Made by a program: the position numbers and the translations under genes. This document shows, piece by piece, positions 8,725-17,409 of a stretch of DNA of 64,000 bases. The DNA comes from Rhizobiaceae bacterium. GTDB taxonomy: Bacteria > Pseudomonadota > Alphaproteobacteria > Rhizobiales > Rhizobiaceae. The DNA lies in contig JAHBYU010000002.1 in assembly GCA_019635775.1 (NCBI GenBank), positions 124,001-188,000 of the forward strand, read 5' to 3'. Numbering within the stretch: position 1 is the first letter of the stretch; each line of letters starts with the position of its first letter. The notes under the pieces were generated by a model. It saw only the letters and a list, made by a program, of their open reading frames with translations. It was not told where the DNA came from and ran no database searches.

Positions 8725-9510
8725 TCAGGTGGCTGCGGCTTCGGCCTCGTGCTCGGACATGCCGGTGATCACGCCTTCGACCGCCTGCACCGTGGTGGTC
8801 TTGGGATCGATGTTGTCAGCGACCACCTTGCCCCTTCGCATCACCACGATCCGGTCCACAACCTGGAACACATGGTGGATGTTGTGGGCGATGAAGATGC
8901 AGGAGTGACCGGAATCGCGTGCCCCGCGCACGAAGTTCAAAACGCCCTGCGTTTCGGCGACGCCAAGATTGTTCGTGGGTTCGTCGAGGATGATGAGGTC
9001 GCTGTCGAAATGCATTGCGCGCGCGATCGCGACCGCCTGCCGTTCGCCGCCCGACAGCGATCCGATCGGCGTCGTGGGCGGTATGTTCTTGCTGATGCCG
9101 ACGCGCTTGAGGAGGTCGCGCGCGACGTCGTTCATCGCGTCCTGATCCATGCGGTTGAGGAAGGCCGGGCCTTTCAGCGGCTCGCGCCCGAGGAAAAGGT
9201 TGCGCGCGATGGACAGCTGCGTGACCAGCGCGGAATCCTGGTAGATCGTCTCGATGCCGTTGGCGATGGCATCGCCGGTGTTGCGCAACTCGACCTTCTT
9301 GCCCCGGATGAAGATGTCGCCGCTGGTCAGCGGAACCGCTCCGGACAGAACCTTGATGAGCGTCGACTTGCCGGCGCCGTTGTCGCCGAGCAGGCCGACG
9401 ATCTCTCGCTCGTTGACATGGAAGTTGGCACCGACCAGCGCCTGCACCTGGCCGTAGGACTTGTGGATGTCGGCCATCCGGATGAGAGGCTGGTTCCCGG
9501 TGTTGGACAT
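8725..9510 (-). CDS. Sugar ABC transporter ATP-binding protein, single-NBD FrcA type
   Basis: 261 residues with one nucleotide-binding domain: Walker A GDNGAGKST (about residue 42), signature LSGGERQAVAIAR, Walker B DLIILDEPTNNLG and the switch His in FIAHNIHHV. Most CUT2 sugar importers have a two-NBD ATPase of about 500 residues; a single NBD is the pattern of the rhizobial FrcA fructose system and relatives. The start ATG is at 9508-9510, 2 bp after the permease stop, so translation is coupled. Last gene of a binding protein-permease-ATPase operon. Confidence 0.87.
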   Translation of the reverse strand: MSNTGNQPLIRMADIHKSYGQVQALVGANFHVNEREIVGLLGDNGAGKSTLIKVLSGAVPLTSGDIFIRGKKVELRNTGDAIANGIETIYQDSALVTQLSIARNLFLGREPLKGPAFLNRMDQDAMNDVARDLLKRVGISKNIPPTTPIGSLSGGERQAVAIARAMHFDSDLIILDEPTNNLGVAETQGVLNFVRGARDSGHSCIFIAHNIHHVFQVVDRIVVMRRGKVVADNIDPKTTTVQAVEGVITGMSEHEAEAAAT

Positions 9511-9512
9511 GT

Positions 9513-10499
9513 TCAGGTTCCCGCCTTGTGACGGCGTTCGAGCCAGGAATGCAGGGCCATCATGCCAAGGATGATGGCTCCGATGAAGATGTTGTAGGCC
9601 AGCCCGGGCACGCCGATCATGATGATGCCGTTGCGCATCATGCGCAGGATGAAGATCCCGAGCACGGTGCCGATGATCGTACCGCGCCCGCCCATCAGCG
9701 CGGTGCCTCCGATCACAACCATCGCTATGACTTCCAGCTCGTAGCCCGTGCCGCTGTTGGGGTTGGCCGACGAGGTGCGGACCGAGCTGATGATGCCGGC
9801 CAGCGCCGCCATGACGGAAGACAGCATGAACAGGCCGATCTTGACGCGCGAGACGTTGACGCCGCGTGCCGATGCCGCGCCGGGGTTGCCGCCCGAGGCC
9901 TGTATCCAGTTGCCGATGCGGCTCTGCGTCAGGATGTAGCCCAGCACGATGACCGCCAGCACGAACCATACAAGCGACATGTAGAGCCGGAAGGACCCGA
10001 TATAGAAATCCCCGACCAGCAGCTCGGCCAGCCAGTTGCCTGCCGCGTTCCAAGTTCTCTGCGGAAAGCCGTCTGTGATGAAAAGCGCCGTCCCGCGCAC
10101 GACCAGCAGCATGCCGAGCGTCACCAGGAAGGACGGAATCTTGAGTTGCGTGACGAAGATGCCGTTCACGAAGCCTATGAAAGCCGCGACCAGCAGGGCG
10201 GCGAGGAAGGCGACTTCCAGCGAAGTCACTTCCGCGTTGAACAGCGTCCACATCAGGACTGCGGAGAACCCGAAGACCGAACCGACCGAAAGATCGAATT
10301 CGCCGGACGTCATCAGCAGGGTCATCGCCAGCGCGATCAGGCCGAGTTCCACCGTGAAGGCCAGCGTATTGGAGATGTTCTGCAGCGAGAGGAAGCTCGG
10401 ATTGATCGACTGGAACACGACGATCATCAGGACCAGGAGCACGAAGGGGCCGAATTCCGGCCGCGCGATGAAGCGCTGTAGGATCGAACGATTTTCCAC
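9513..10499 (-). CDS. Sugar ABC transporter permease (RbsC/FrcC family)
   Basis: 328 residues with about eight to ten hydrophobic segments. The family signature is LIALAMTLLMTSGEFDLSVGSVFGFSA, the usual TGGIDLSVG loop here reading SGEFDLSVG, and the EAA-like cytoplasmic loop follows GGNPGAASARGVNVSRVK. VVIGGTALMGGRGTIIGTVLG is the conserved C-terminal glycine-rich segment. It forms the inner-membrane channel for the neighbouring binding protein and ATPase. A palindromic hairpin separates it from the binding-protein gene upstream. Confidence 0.87.
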   Translation of the reverse strand: MENRSILQRFIARPEFGPFVLLVLMIVVFQSINPSFLSLQNISNTLAFTVELGLIALAMTLLMTSGEFDLSVGSVFGFSAVLMWTLFNAEVTSLEVAFLAALLVAAFIGFVNGIFVTQLKIPSFLVTLGMLLVVRGTALFITDGFPQRTWNAAGNWLAELLVGDFYIGSFRLYMSLVWFVLAVIVLGYILTQSRIGNWIQASGGNPGAASARGVNVSRVKIGLFMLSSVMAALAGIISSVRTSSANPNSGTGYELEVIAMVVIGGTALMGGRGTIIGTVLGIFILRMMRNGIIMIGVPGLAYNIFIGAIILGMMALHSWLERRHKAGT

Positions 10500-10532
10500 G
10501 AAAAGCCCGCCGCAGTCTTGCGTTTTCAGGTC

Positions 10533-10557
10533 CCGCCCGCCGAGGACCGGCGGGCGG
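10533..10557 (-). repeat. Intercistronic hairpin after the binding-protein gene
   Basis: CCGCCCGCCG (10533-10542) pairs perfectly with CGGCGGGCGG (10548-10557) around a five-base loop. It lies between the binding-protein stop and the permease start. Such stems commonly protect the 3' end of binding-protein mRNA or reduce read-through; that role is inferred. Confidence 0.6.
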
Positions 10558-10604
10558 TTGTTGTTCAGGCTGTCGGCACGATGCGCGTCAGCCGGGAAGT
10601 CGGA

Positions 10605-11546
10605 TCATTTTCCGGACAGAATGTCGTCGTAGATCTGCGCGGTGTCCTTCTCGTAGAGCGCGCCGGTGATGACGTTGAAGCCCGCCGGTACGCCGCCTGC
10701 CTGCATGTTGGCGAGCGAAAGCGCGACATAGCTGGTTGCCTGCGGGTCCTGCCACTGGGCGGCGTTGACGTAGCCGGTCAGTACTTCCTGCGTGGTGTCG
10801 AGCGAGTTGCCCCAGCCGACAACCGGGATTTCGCCCGGCTTGACGCCAACCTGGTCGAAGACGCGCTTGATGGACCCGGTAACGAGATCGCCAAGACCGA
10901 TGATCGCCTTGATCTTGTCCCGGTTGGCGGTGAGGTAGTCGACCATGCGGGTGATGACCTCGGCCTGATCGAGGGTGGCGTCGGTCACCTCATAGGTGAT
11001 ACCGAGCGGCTCGAACACGCTCTTGATGCCTTCCTCTTCCTGCACGCCGTAGGTTGCGCCGGGAATTTCCACCGGCATCCACACGAAGTCGCCGGATTTC
11101 ACCAGGCCCTTGTCGACCAGGTATTGCGCCCAGCCACGGCCGAACACCACGTTGTCGCCGCCGACATAGGCGTCGAAGCTGGCGGTCGGGTCGGGCGTGT
11201 TGAAGTTGATGATCGGAATCTTGGCGGCGTTGGCTTCCTTGGCCACCTCGACGAGGCTGCCCGGATCAGGGCTCGTCGTCGTGATGCCATCGGCTCCGGC
11301 GGCGATGGCCGCGCGCACGGCTTCCTGATGCGAGGCCACGTCGCCATTGTGGAAGGACGTGTTGACGGTGTTGCCGGTATCGGCTTCCCACTGCTTCGCG
11401 CCGGCGAGGAAGTAGGTCCAGACCGGGTCTGCCGGGCTGCCGTGCGAGATCCAGTAGAACGTCTTGCCGGCCGCAAAAGCGCCGGCAGTGGGCAGCGTCA
11501 GCGCCAGGGCGGCGCCTATAGCGAGCAATTTCAGCTTCCTCAACAT
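10605..11546 (-). CDS. Sugar ABC transporter periplasmic substrate-binding protein
   Basis: 313 residues with a signal peptide (MLRKLKLLAIGAALALTLPTAGAFA). The mature part KTFYWISHGSPADPVWTYFLAGAKQWEADTG and AAIAAGADGITTTSPDPGSLVEVAKEANAAKIPIINFNT follows the type I sugar-binding (RbsB/DUF-like) fold. The SPDP variant and WISHGSPADP opening are typical of a rhizobial subgroup of unproven sugar specificity. The start codon follows GGGAGGA. First gene of the three-gene importer operon. Confidence 0.87.
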   Translation of the reverse strand: MLRKLKLLAIGAALALTLPTAGAFAAGKTFYWISHGSPADPVWTYFLAGAKQWEADTGNTVNTSFHNGDVASHQEAVRAAIAAGADGITTTSPDPGSLVEVAKEANAAKIPIINFNTPDPTASFDAYVGGDNVVFGRGWAQYLVDKGLVKSGDFVWMPVEIPGATYGVQEEEGIKSVFEPLGITYEVTDATLDQAEVITRMVDYLTANRDKIKAIIGLGDLVTGSIKRVFDQVGVKPGEIPVVGWGNSLDTTQEVLTGYVNAAQWQDPQATSYVALSLANMQAGGVPAGFNVITGALYEKDTAQIYDDILSGK

Positions 11547-11650
11547 GTAAATCCTCCCAAATGAACTCCCTGCGCATCAGCGCAGCCTGGCTGGCGACGA
11601 AACCTCCCTCGCTCCACCGGGCAGCCGCAGTCCACCTTCTTTCAACGGGG

Positions 11651-11668
11651 ATGACAAGACCCTGTCAT
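11651..11668. promoter_or_regulatory. Possible operator upstream of the sugar importer operon
   Basis: ATGACA-AGACCC-TGTCAT is a perfect 6-6-6 inverted repeat about 105 bp upstream of the binding-protein start. A second inverted repeat, CTGCGC-ATCA-GCGCAG, lies at 11570-11585, closer to the start. Either could bind a repressor; no regulator gene is adjacent. Confidence 0.35.
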
Positions 11669-11726
11669 TCCTTCAGGGCCGCCGTGATGCGGAATCTATC
11701 AAAGATTGCAGAAACGCCTCGGAAGG

Positions 11727-13334
11727 CTACATCCGCCAGACGCCGACTTTCGTGTCCGGGATCGGCGCATTGAGCGCTGCCGAAAGGGATAGCGCCAGAA
11801 CCTCGCGCGATCTGGCCGGATCGATGATGCCATCATCCCAAAGCCTCGCCGAGGAATAGAGCGGCTGGCCTTCGCGCTCGTATTTTTCGAGGATGGGCGC
11901 GCGAAACGCGGCTTCATCCTCCGCCGACCATGTGCCTCCGTGGCGTTCCATGCCTTCCCGCTTCACCAGCGAAAGCACGGTCGCTGCCTGCTCCCCGCCC
12001 ATCACGGAGATGCGGGCATTGGGCCACATCCACAGGAAGCGCGGATCGAAGGCGCGTCCGCACATACCGTAATTGCCCGCGCCGAAGGAACCGCCGATGA
12101 TCATGGTGACCTTGGGCACCTGCGCAGTCGCCACCGCCGTGACCAGCTTCGCGCCGTCCTTCGCGATGCCGCCCTGTTCGTACTTTCTGCCCACCATGAA
12201 GCCGGTGATGTTCTGCAGGAAGACAAGGGGAATCTTCCGCTGGGTGCAAAGCTCGATGAAATGCGCGCCCTTGAGGGCGCTTTCGGAAAACAGCACGCCG
12301 TTGTTGGCAATGATGCCGACGGGGATGCCGTGCAGGTGCGCAAAGCCGGTCACCAGCGTCGTGCCGTAGTTCGCCTTGAACTCATCGAGCTCTGAACCGT
12401 CGACGATGCGCGCGATGATCTCGCGCACGTCGTAAGGCTGGCGCGGATCGGCCGGGACGATGCCATACAGCTCGTCCGCCGGATGAACTGGCGGAATCGG
12501 TTTCTTGAGTTCGACCGACAGGCGCTTGTTTCGATTCAGGTTTTCCACGATGCGCCGCACGATGGCGAGCGCATGCGCGTCGTTTTCGGCAAGATGGTCG
12601 GCAACGCCGGAGAGACGCGTATGGACGTCCGCGCCGCCAAGTTCCTCGGCGGTCACTTCCTCGCCGGTCGCGGCCTTTACCAGAGGCGGGCCGCCGAGAA
12701 AGATCGTTCCCTGGTTGCGCACGATGACGCTTTCGTCCGACATCGCCGGCACATAGGCGCCGCCTGCCGTGCACGATCCCATCACGCAGGCGATCTGCGG
12801 AATACCGGCGGCCGACATGTTCGCCTGGTTGAAGAAGATGCGCCCGAAATGCTCCCGGTCGGGAAACACCTCGTCCTGGTTCGGCAGGTTCGCGCCGCCG
12901 GAATCGACCAGATAGATGCAGGGCAGGGCATTCTGCGCGGCTATCTCCTGCGCGCGCAGGTGCTTCTTCACCGTCATCGGGTAGTAGGTTCCACCCTTCA
13001 CCGTGGCGTCATTGGCGACGACCATCACCTCGCGACCGGACACGCGTCCAATGCCGGCGATCATGCCCGCCGAGGCGATCGCATCGTCATACATGTCCCA
13101 GGCGGCGAACTGCCCGATCTCCAGAAAGGGCGAACCGGGGTCGAGCAGCCGCGCCACCCTTTCGCGCGGCAGGAGCTTGCCCCGTTCCGTGTGGCGCTTG
13201 CGTGCCCTTTCCGGCCCCCCCTTTTCCACGAGTGCGGCCTTGGCCGAAATATCGGAGACCAGCGCCTTCATGCGCTTGGCATTGGCGCGGAAGGCGTCGG
13301 AGGTGGGCGAAATTGATGTGCTTAAGGCTGGCAT
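11727..13334 (-). CDS. mccB: Methylcrotonyl-CoA carboxylase beta (carboxyltransferase) subunit
   Basis: 535 residues of the carboxyltransferase fold. Landmarks are [62 protein letters not shown], and [27 protein letters not shown]. The LVDSGGA-NLPxQ form and [11 protein letters not shown] are characteristic of methylcrotonyl- or geranyl-CoA carboxylases rather than propionyl-CoA carboxylase. It carboxylates 3-methylcrotonyl-CoA with the biotin-loaded alpha chain in leucine degradation. ivd lies directly upstream (43 bp). The partner mccA is 5.8 kb away, beyond the sugar importer. Confidence 0.92.
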   Translation of the reverse strand: MPALSTSISPTSDAFRANAKRMKALVSDISAKAALVEKGGPERARKRHTERGKLLPRERVARLLDPGSPFLEIGQFAAWDMYDDAIASAGMIAGIGRVSGREVMVVANDATVKGGTYYPMTVKKHLRAQEIAAQNALPCIYLVDSGGANLPNQDEVFPDREHFGRIFFNQANMSAAGIPQIACVMGSCTAGGAYVPAMSDESVIVRNQGTIFLGGPPLVKAATGEEVTAEELGGADVHTRLSGVADHLAENDAHALAIVRRIVENLNRNKRLSVELKKPIPPVHPADELYGIVPADPRQPYDVREIIARIVDGSELDEFKANYGTTLVTGFAHLHGIPVGIIANNGVLFSESALKGAHFIELCTQRKIPLVFLQNITGFMVGRKYEQGGIAKDGAKLVTAVATAQVPKVTMIIGGSFGAGNYGMCGRAFDPRFLWMWPNARISVMGGEQAATVLSLVKREGMERHGGTWSAEDEAAFRAPILEKYEREGQPLYSSARLWDDGIIDPARSREVLALSLSAALNAPIPDTKVGVWRM

Positions 13335-13377
13335 GTCTTCCTTTTAGCTGGCGAGGCGTCGAAGGAGAAGCCTGAGC

Positions 13378-14541
13378 CTAAACGCTTTCAGCCATCATCT
13401 CGCGTCCGATCAGCCAGCGCCTGATCTCGCTTGTGCCCGCACCGATCTCGTAGAGCTTGGCGTCGCGCAGCAGGCGGCCCGTCGGATAGTCGTTGATGTA
13501 GCCGTTGCCGCCGAGAAGCTGGATCGCGTCAAGCGCCATCTGGGTCGCCTTTTCGGCGGCGTAGAGAATGCAGCCTGCCGCGTCCTTGCGGGTCGTCTGC
13601 CCGCGATCGCAGGCGGCTGCCACCGCATAGACATAGGCGCGCGCCGCGCTTGCCGTTGAATACATGTCTGCGAGCTTGCCCTGCACCAGCTGGAACTCGC
13701 CGATCGGCTGGCCGAACTGCCTGCGTTCGCGCGCATAGGGCACTGCCGTGTCCAGGCAGGCGGCCATGATGCCGAGCGGTCCGCCGGCCAGCACCGTGCG
13801 CTCGTAGTCGAGGCCCGACATCAGCACCTCGACGCCTCTTCCTTCCTCGCCAAGCACGTTCTCGAACGGCACGGAAACTTCCTGGAATACAAGTTCCCCC
13901 GTGTTGGAGCCGCGCATTCCCAGCTTGTCGAGCTTCTGGGCGACCGAAAACCCCGGCATTCCTTTTTCGACAAGGAACGCGGTGATGCCCCGCGATTTTC
14001 TGTCGGGATCGGTCTTGGCATAGACGACCAGCGTTCCGGCGTCGGGTCCGTTGGTGATCCACATCTTGGAGCCGTTCAGCACGTAGCGGTCGTTCTTCTT
14101 TTGCGCGCGCAGCTTCATCGACACCACGTCGGAGCCCGAGCCGGGTTCCGACATGGCGAGCGCACCGACCGTTTCGCCGGAGCATAGCGAAGGCAGGTAT
14201 TTCTCCTTCTGCGCCGCCGTGCCCCAGCGATTGATCTGGTTCACGCACAGGTTGGAGTGCGCGCCGTAGGAGAGCCCCACCGAGGCCGAGGCGCGGGAAA
14301 TTTCCTCCATGGCGACGACATGGGCGAGATAGCTCATCCCCGTGCCGCCATAGTCAGGGTCGGCGGTCACGCCGAGCAGCCCCAGTGCGCCAAGTTCGCG
14401 CCACAGGTGCGACGGAAAATCATTGGAGCGGTCGATGTCCGCGGCCAGCGGGGCGATCTTCTCCTGCGCGAAGCGGCGCACTGTTTCGCGCAGGGAATCG
14501 ATATCCTCGCCAAGGCCGAAATCGAGCGTGTTCAGGTACAT
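13378..14541 (-). CDS. ivd: Isovaleryl-CoA dehydrogenase
   Basis: 387 residues, the normal length of an acyl-CoA dehydrogenase. [16 protein letters not shown] and [19 protein letters not shown] are the flavin/substrate signatures. The catalytic base lies in the isovaleryl-specific segment [17 protein letters not shown], and [13 protein letters not shown] and [15 protein letters not shown] close the FAD site. It oxidises isovaleryl-CoA to 3-methylcrotonyl-CoA, which mccAB then carboxylates. First gene of the ivd-mccB unit; divergent from the sulfurtransferase. Confidence 0.93.
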   Translation of the reverse strand: MYLNTLDFGLGEDIDSLRETVRRFAQEKIAPLAADIDRSNDFPSHLWRELGALGLLGVTADPDYGGTGMSYLAHVVAMEEISRASASVGLSYGAHSNLCVNQINRWGTAAQKEKYLPSLCSGETVGALAMSEPGSGSDVVSMKLRAQKKNDRYVLNGSKMWITNGPDAGTLVVYAKTDPDRKSRGITAFLVEKGMPGFSVAQKLDKLGMRGSNTGELVFQEVSVPFENVLGEEGRGVEVLMSGLDYERTVLAGGPLGIMAACLDTAVPYARERRQFGQPIGEFQLVQGKLADMYSTASAARAYVYAVAAACDRGQTTRKDAAGCILYAAEKATQMALDAIQLLGGNGYINDYPTGRLLRDAKLYEIGAGTSEIRRWLIGREMMAESV

Positions 14542-14759
14542 GGCATCCTCGCAGACGTTGCGCGCAGAGACGATAGCCCCCAGCCGCGATGGTGCAAGGC
14601 GGGTGCCCGAAATTTGTAACTCACGGGAATGTTATGAAATGAAAGGCCCAATCGGAGCAATATTGCCCCATGTCCCGCTGAATTGAAAAAATTTGGCTTC
14701 GATTGCCATCGGCCCTCGGGGACAGTGCCACATCGAAAACAGCCTGACGGGAGGTATTC

Positions 14760-15674
14760 ATGACACTGACCAAGACGACGGCGTTCGCGTTCGGGACGCT
14801 CCTCGCCGGCGCGGCCCATGCCGCCGAACCCCTTGTCACCGCCGACTGGGTGGCGGAAAACCTCGACAACCCGAAGGTTCGCGTCTTCGAGGTGAGCGTC
14901 GATACCGGCGTTTACGAGCGCGGGCATATTCCCGGCGCCGTGAACCTCAACTGGCACACTGATCTGGTCGATCCGGTCAAGCGCGACATCGCGCAGCGAG
15001 AGGCGTTCCAGGCGCTGCTGCGCGATGCCGGTGTCGACAAGGACACGACCATCGTGCTGTACGGCGACAACAACAACTGGTTCGCCGCATGGGGCGCATG
15101 GGTGTTCGACGTCTACGGGCTCGGCGATCAGGTTGCGCTGCTCGATGGCGGCCGCAAACTCTGGGAAGCCAAGGGCCTGCCGTTTGATACCGCGCCCGTC
15201 GATCATGCAGACTCGGCCATCGAACTGCCCGAGCGCAACAATGCGCTGCGTGCTCGCCTGAACGATGTGCTCGACGCCGCCGAGGGCCGCGCCGACGTGA
15301 AACTGGTCGATATCCGCTCCAATGACGAATACACGGGCAAGGTCTTCGCGCCTGAGGGTGTGAAGGAGCTTTCCGTGCGCGCCGGCCATGTGCCGAACGC
15401 GGTCAATGTGCCGTGGGGCAAGATCGTCAACGCGGATGGCACCTTCAAGTCGTCGGACGAGATCAAGGCGATCTATGCCGAGGTCGGCATCGACGGTTCG
15501 GCTCCTGTCATCACCTACTGCCGTATCGGCGAGCGTTCCAGCCACACCTGGTTCGCGCTGAAACGTATCCTCGGCTATGACGCCCGCAACTATGATGGCT
15601 CATGGACCGAATACGGCAACGCGGTCGGCGTTCCAGTGGTCAACGTTGCGGGGACGGTCTGGACGGGCAAGTAA
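14760..15674 (+). CDS. Exported thiosulfate/3-mercaptopyruvate sulfurtransferase (two-domain rhodanese)
   Basis: 304 residues with a short signal peptide (MTLTKTTAFAFGTLLAGAAHA). Two rhodanese domains follow: an inactive N-terminal one (VRVFEVSVDTGVYERGHIPGAVNL) and a C-terminal one with CRIGERSS, the active-site cysteine being residue 254. CRxGxR is the loop of thiosulfate sulfurtransferases; mercaptopyruvate enzymes have CGSGVTA. It should act in the periplasm. The YedE-type sulfur transporter 90 bp downstream suggests a joint role in thiosulfate or sulfane-sulfur handling. GGGAGG precedes the start. Confidence 0.85.
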   Translation: MTLTKTTAFAFGTLLAGAAHAAEPLVTADWVAENLDNPKVRVFEVSVDTGVYERGHIPGAVNLNWHTDLVDPVKRDIAQREAFQALLRDAGVDKDTTIVLYGDNNNWFAAWGAWVFDVYGLGDQVALLDGGRKLWEAKGLPFDTAPVDHADSAIELPERNNALRARLNDVLDAAEGRADVKLVDIRSNDEYTGKVFAPEGVKELSVRAGHVPNAVNVPWGKIVNADGTFKSSDEIKAIYAEVGIDGSAPVITYCRIGERSSHTWFALKRILGYDARNYDGSWTEYGNAVGVPVVNVAGTVWTGK

Positions 15675-15714
15675 GTTCGGGCAAGTAGTCGAAGCGAAAG
15701 CTTTCCTGTAGTCA

Positions 15715-15744
15715 GACGGGCGGGTGCGAAGGCGCCCGCCCGTC
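15715..15744 (+). repeat. Strong intercistronic hairpin between rhodanese and yedE genes
   Basis: GACGGGCGGGTGC (15715-15727) pairs with GCGCCCGCCCGTC (15732-15744), 13 pairs with one G-T, around a GAAG loop. No T tract follows, so it is more likely a stabilising or partial-stop element than a full terminator. Confidence 0.55.
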
Positions 15745-15764
15745 CCACATGTGCCGGATTTCGA

Positions 15765-16940
15765 ATGAACAGCATTGCCGTGCGCTCCGCGATCAGCGGG
15801 CTTGTCCTTCTCCTGATCGCTGCCTGGGCCTGGAGTCTTTCCAGCGAGCCGTCGGCCCGCAACCTCGTCTTCTCGCTCCTGACCGGAACGGTGTTTGGGA
15901 TCGTGCTGCAGCGCGCGCGCTTCTGCTTCCTGTGCAATTTCCGCGATTTCCTCGATGACCGCGATCCGTGGGGTTTGATAGCCATCGCGGTTGCGCTGGG
16001 CGTGGGAGCCATCCTCTATTTCTCGGTCATGATGGCGTGGGTGCCCGTGCCTCAGCCGGACCGCCTGCCGCCCAACGCGCATGTTGGACCGGTGGGGTGG
16101 GTGCTGGGGGTCGGTGCCTTCGTCTTTGGCCTCGGCATGGCGATTTCGGGTTCGTGCCTGTCGGCGCACTTCTATCGGTTGGGGGAGGGGTCGCCGACAT
16201 CTCCCTTTGCGCTCCTCGGCGCGGCGCTTGGTTTCCTGCTCGGCTTCCTGACTTGGAACCCGCTATATCTGGCAAGCATCTCGGAAAGCCGGCCGATCTG
16301 GTTGCCATTTCAACTCGGCTACGCCGGCGCGCTGGCGGCGACGCTGGCAATCCTCGCAGTAGTGGTTGTCGTGCTTTTCGCGGCAGGGCGCTGGAGCCCA
16401 AGGCCAGCGCTTGCACCAGGCGTGCCGGCGCTCGGTCGCGCCGTCTTCGTCGATCGCTGGCCGGCGGTTGTCGGTGGGCTGTTCATCGCTGCTATCTCGG
16501 CGATCTATTACCTCAGGGTTGCCCCGCTCGGCGTCACGGCCGAACTCGGCAGCCTTGTGCGCACGGCGGGCACGTCGCTCGAAATCCTTCCCGGAACGCT
16601 GCTCGGCCTCGACACGCTGCGAGGTTGTGCGACCGCGGTGAAGGAAACGCTGCTCTCGCCCAACGGCCTTCTGGTGGTCGGGCTTGTTCTCGGCAGCTTT
16701 GCGGCAGCCTTTGGGGCGGGGCAGTTTCGACCGACATTGCCGACCGGCGCGCAGATCGCCAAGGGACTTGCAGGCGGCGTGCTGATGGGCTGGGGCGCGA
16801 TGGTGTCGCTCGGCTGTACGGTCGGCGTGCTTCTGTCGGGCATCCACGCCGGGGCGATGTCGGGGTGGGTCTTTCTCTTTTTCTGCACATTCGGCGTCTG
16901 GCTGGGACTCGTGGCCATGCGTCGGTTCGGCTGGCGGTGA
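15765..16940 (+). CDS. YeeE/YedE (TsuA-like) sulfur-compound transporter
   Basis: 391 residues and about ten membrane segments. It shows the repeated cysteine motifs of the YeeE/YedE family: RARFCFLCNFRDF, ISGSCLSAHFYRLGEG, LRGCATAVKE and SLGCTVGVLLSGIHAGAMSGW. In the structurally studied TsuA, conserved cysteines in such motifs pass thiosulfate through the membrane. The upstream exported rhodanese supports a sulfur role. The usual partner YeeD/TusA-like protein is absent here. Thiosulfate as substrate is inferred. Confidence 0.85.
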   Translation: MNSIAVRSAISGLVLLLIAAWAWSLSSEPSARNLVFSLLTGTVFGIVLQRARFCFLCNFRDFLDDRDPWGLIAIAVALGVGAILYFSVMMAWVPVPQPDRLPPNAHVGPVGWVLGVGAFVFGLGMAISGSCLSAHFYRLGEGSPTSPFALLGAALGFLLGFLTWNPLYLASISESRPIWLPFQLGYAGALAATLAILAVVVVVLFAAGRWSPRPALAPGVPALGRAVFVDRWPAVVGGLFIAAISAIYYLRVAPLGVTAELGSLVRTAGTSLEILPGTLLGLDTLRGCATAVKETLLSPNGLLVVGLVLGSFAAAFGAGQFRPTLPTGAQIAKGLAGGVLMGWGAMVSLGCTVGVLLSGIHAGAMSGWVFLFFCTFGVWLGLVAMRRFGWR

Positions 16941-16944
16941 CATC

Positions 16945-17409
16945 ATGACGGCGAAAAGCGCCGGCATTCTCGTCTATCGCAACCGTGCCGGCGGCATCGA
17001 CGTGCTGCTTGTCCATCCTGGCGGGCCGTTCTGGGCCAGGCGCGACGCCGGCGTCTGGTCGATCCCCAAGGACGAGTATGGTGACGATGAAGACGCTGAA
17101 GCCGCGGCTCGTCGTGAATTCACGGAGGAGACCGGTTGGGCGATCGGCACGGCGCTCTATCGGCTCGGCGATGTCAGGCAGAAGGCCGGCAAGGTCGTCA
17201 CGGCGTTTGCAGCGGAAGGCGATTTCAATCCCGCAACGCTTCGGAGCAACCATTTCGAGATGGAGTGGCCGCCGGGGAGCGGGCGCAAGATAAGCTATCC
17301 CGAGATCGACCGGGCAGGGTGGTTTGCGTTGGACGAGGCTGCCGGGAAGATCATCGACGGGCAGCGACCGCTGCTCGACAGGCTCCTGGAGTTGCTGTCC
17401 GAAGGCTAG
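16945..17409 (+). CDS. Nudix hydrolase
   Basis: 154 residues. The Nudix box reads EDAEAAARREFTEETGW, with the REF.EETG core that binds metal and pyrophosphate, after WSIPKDEY. SAGILVYRNRAGGIDVLLVHPGGPFWARRD is the usual first strand of the small NUDIX proteins resembling diadenosine-polyphosphate hydrolases. The start lies 5 bp after the transporter stop, so it is probably co-transcribed. Its stop overlaps by 3 bases the stop of the convergent aminotransferase gene. Substrate not predictable. Confidence 0.85.
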   Translation: MTAKSAGILVYRNRAGGIDVLLVHPGGPFWARRDAGVWSIPKDEYGDDEDAEAAARREFTEETGWAIGTALYRLGDVRQKAGKVVTAFAAEGDFNPATLRSNHFEMEWPPGSGRKISYPEIDRAGWFALDEAAGKIIDGQRPLLDRLLELLSEG

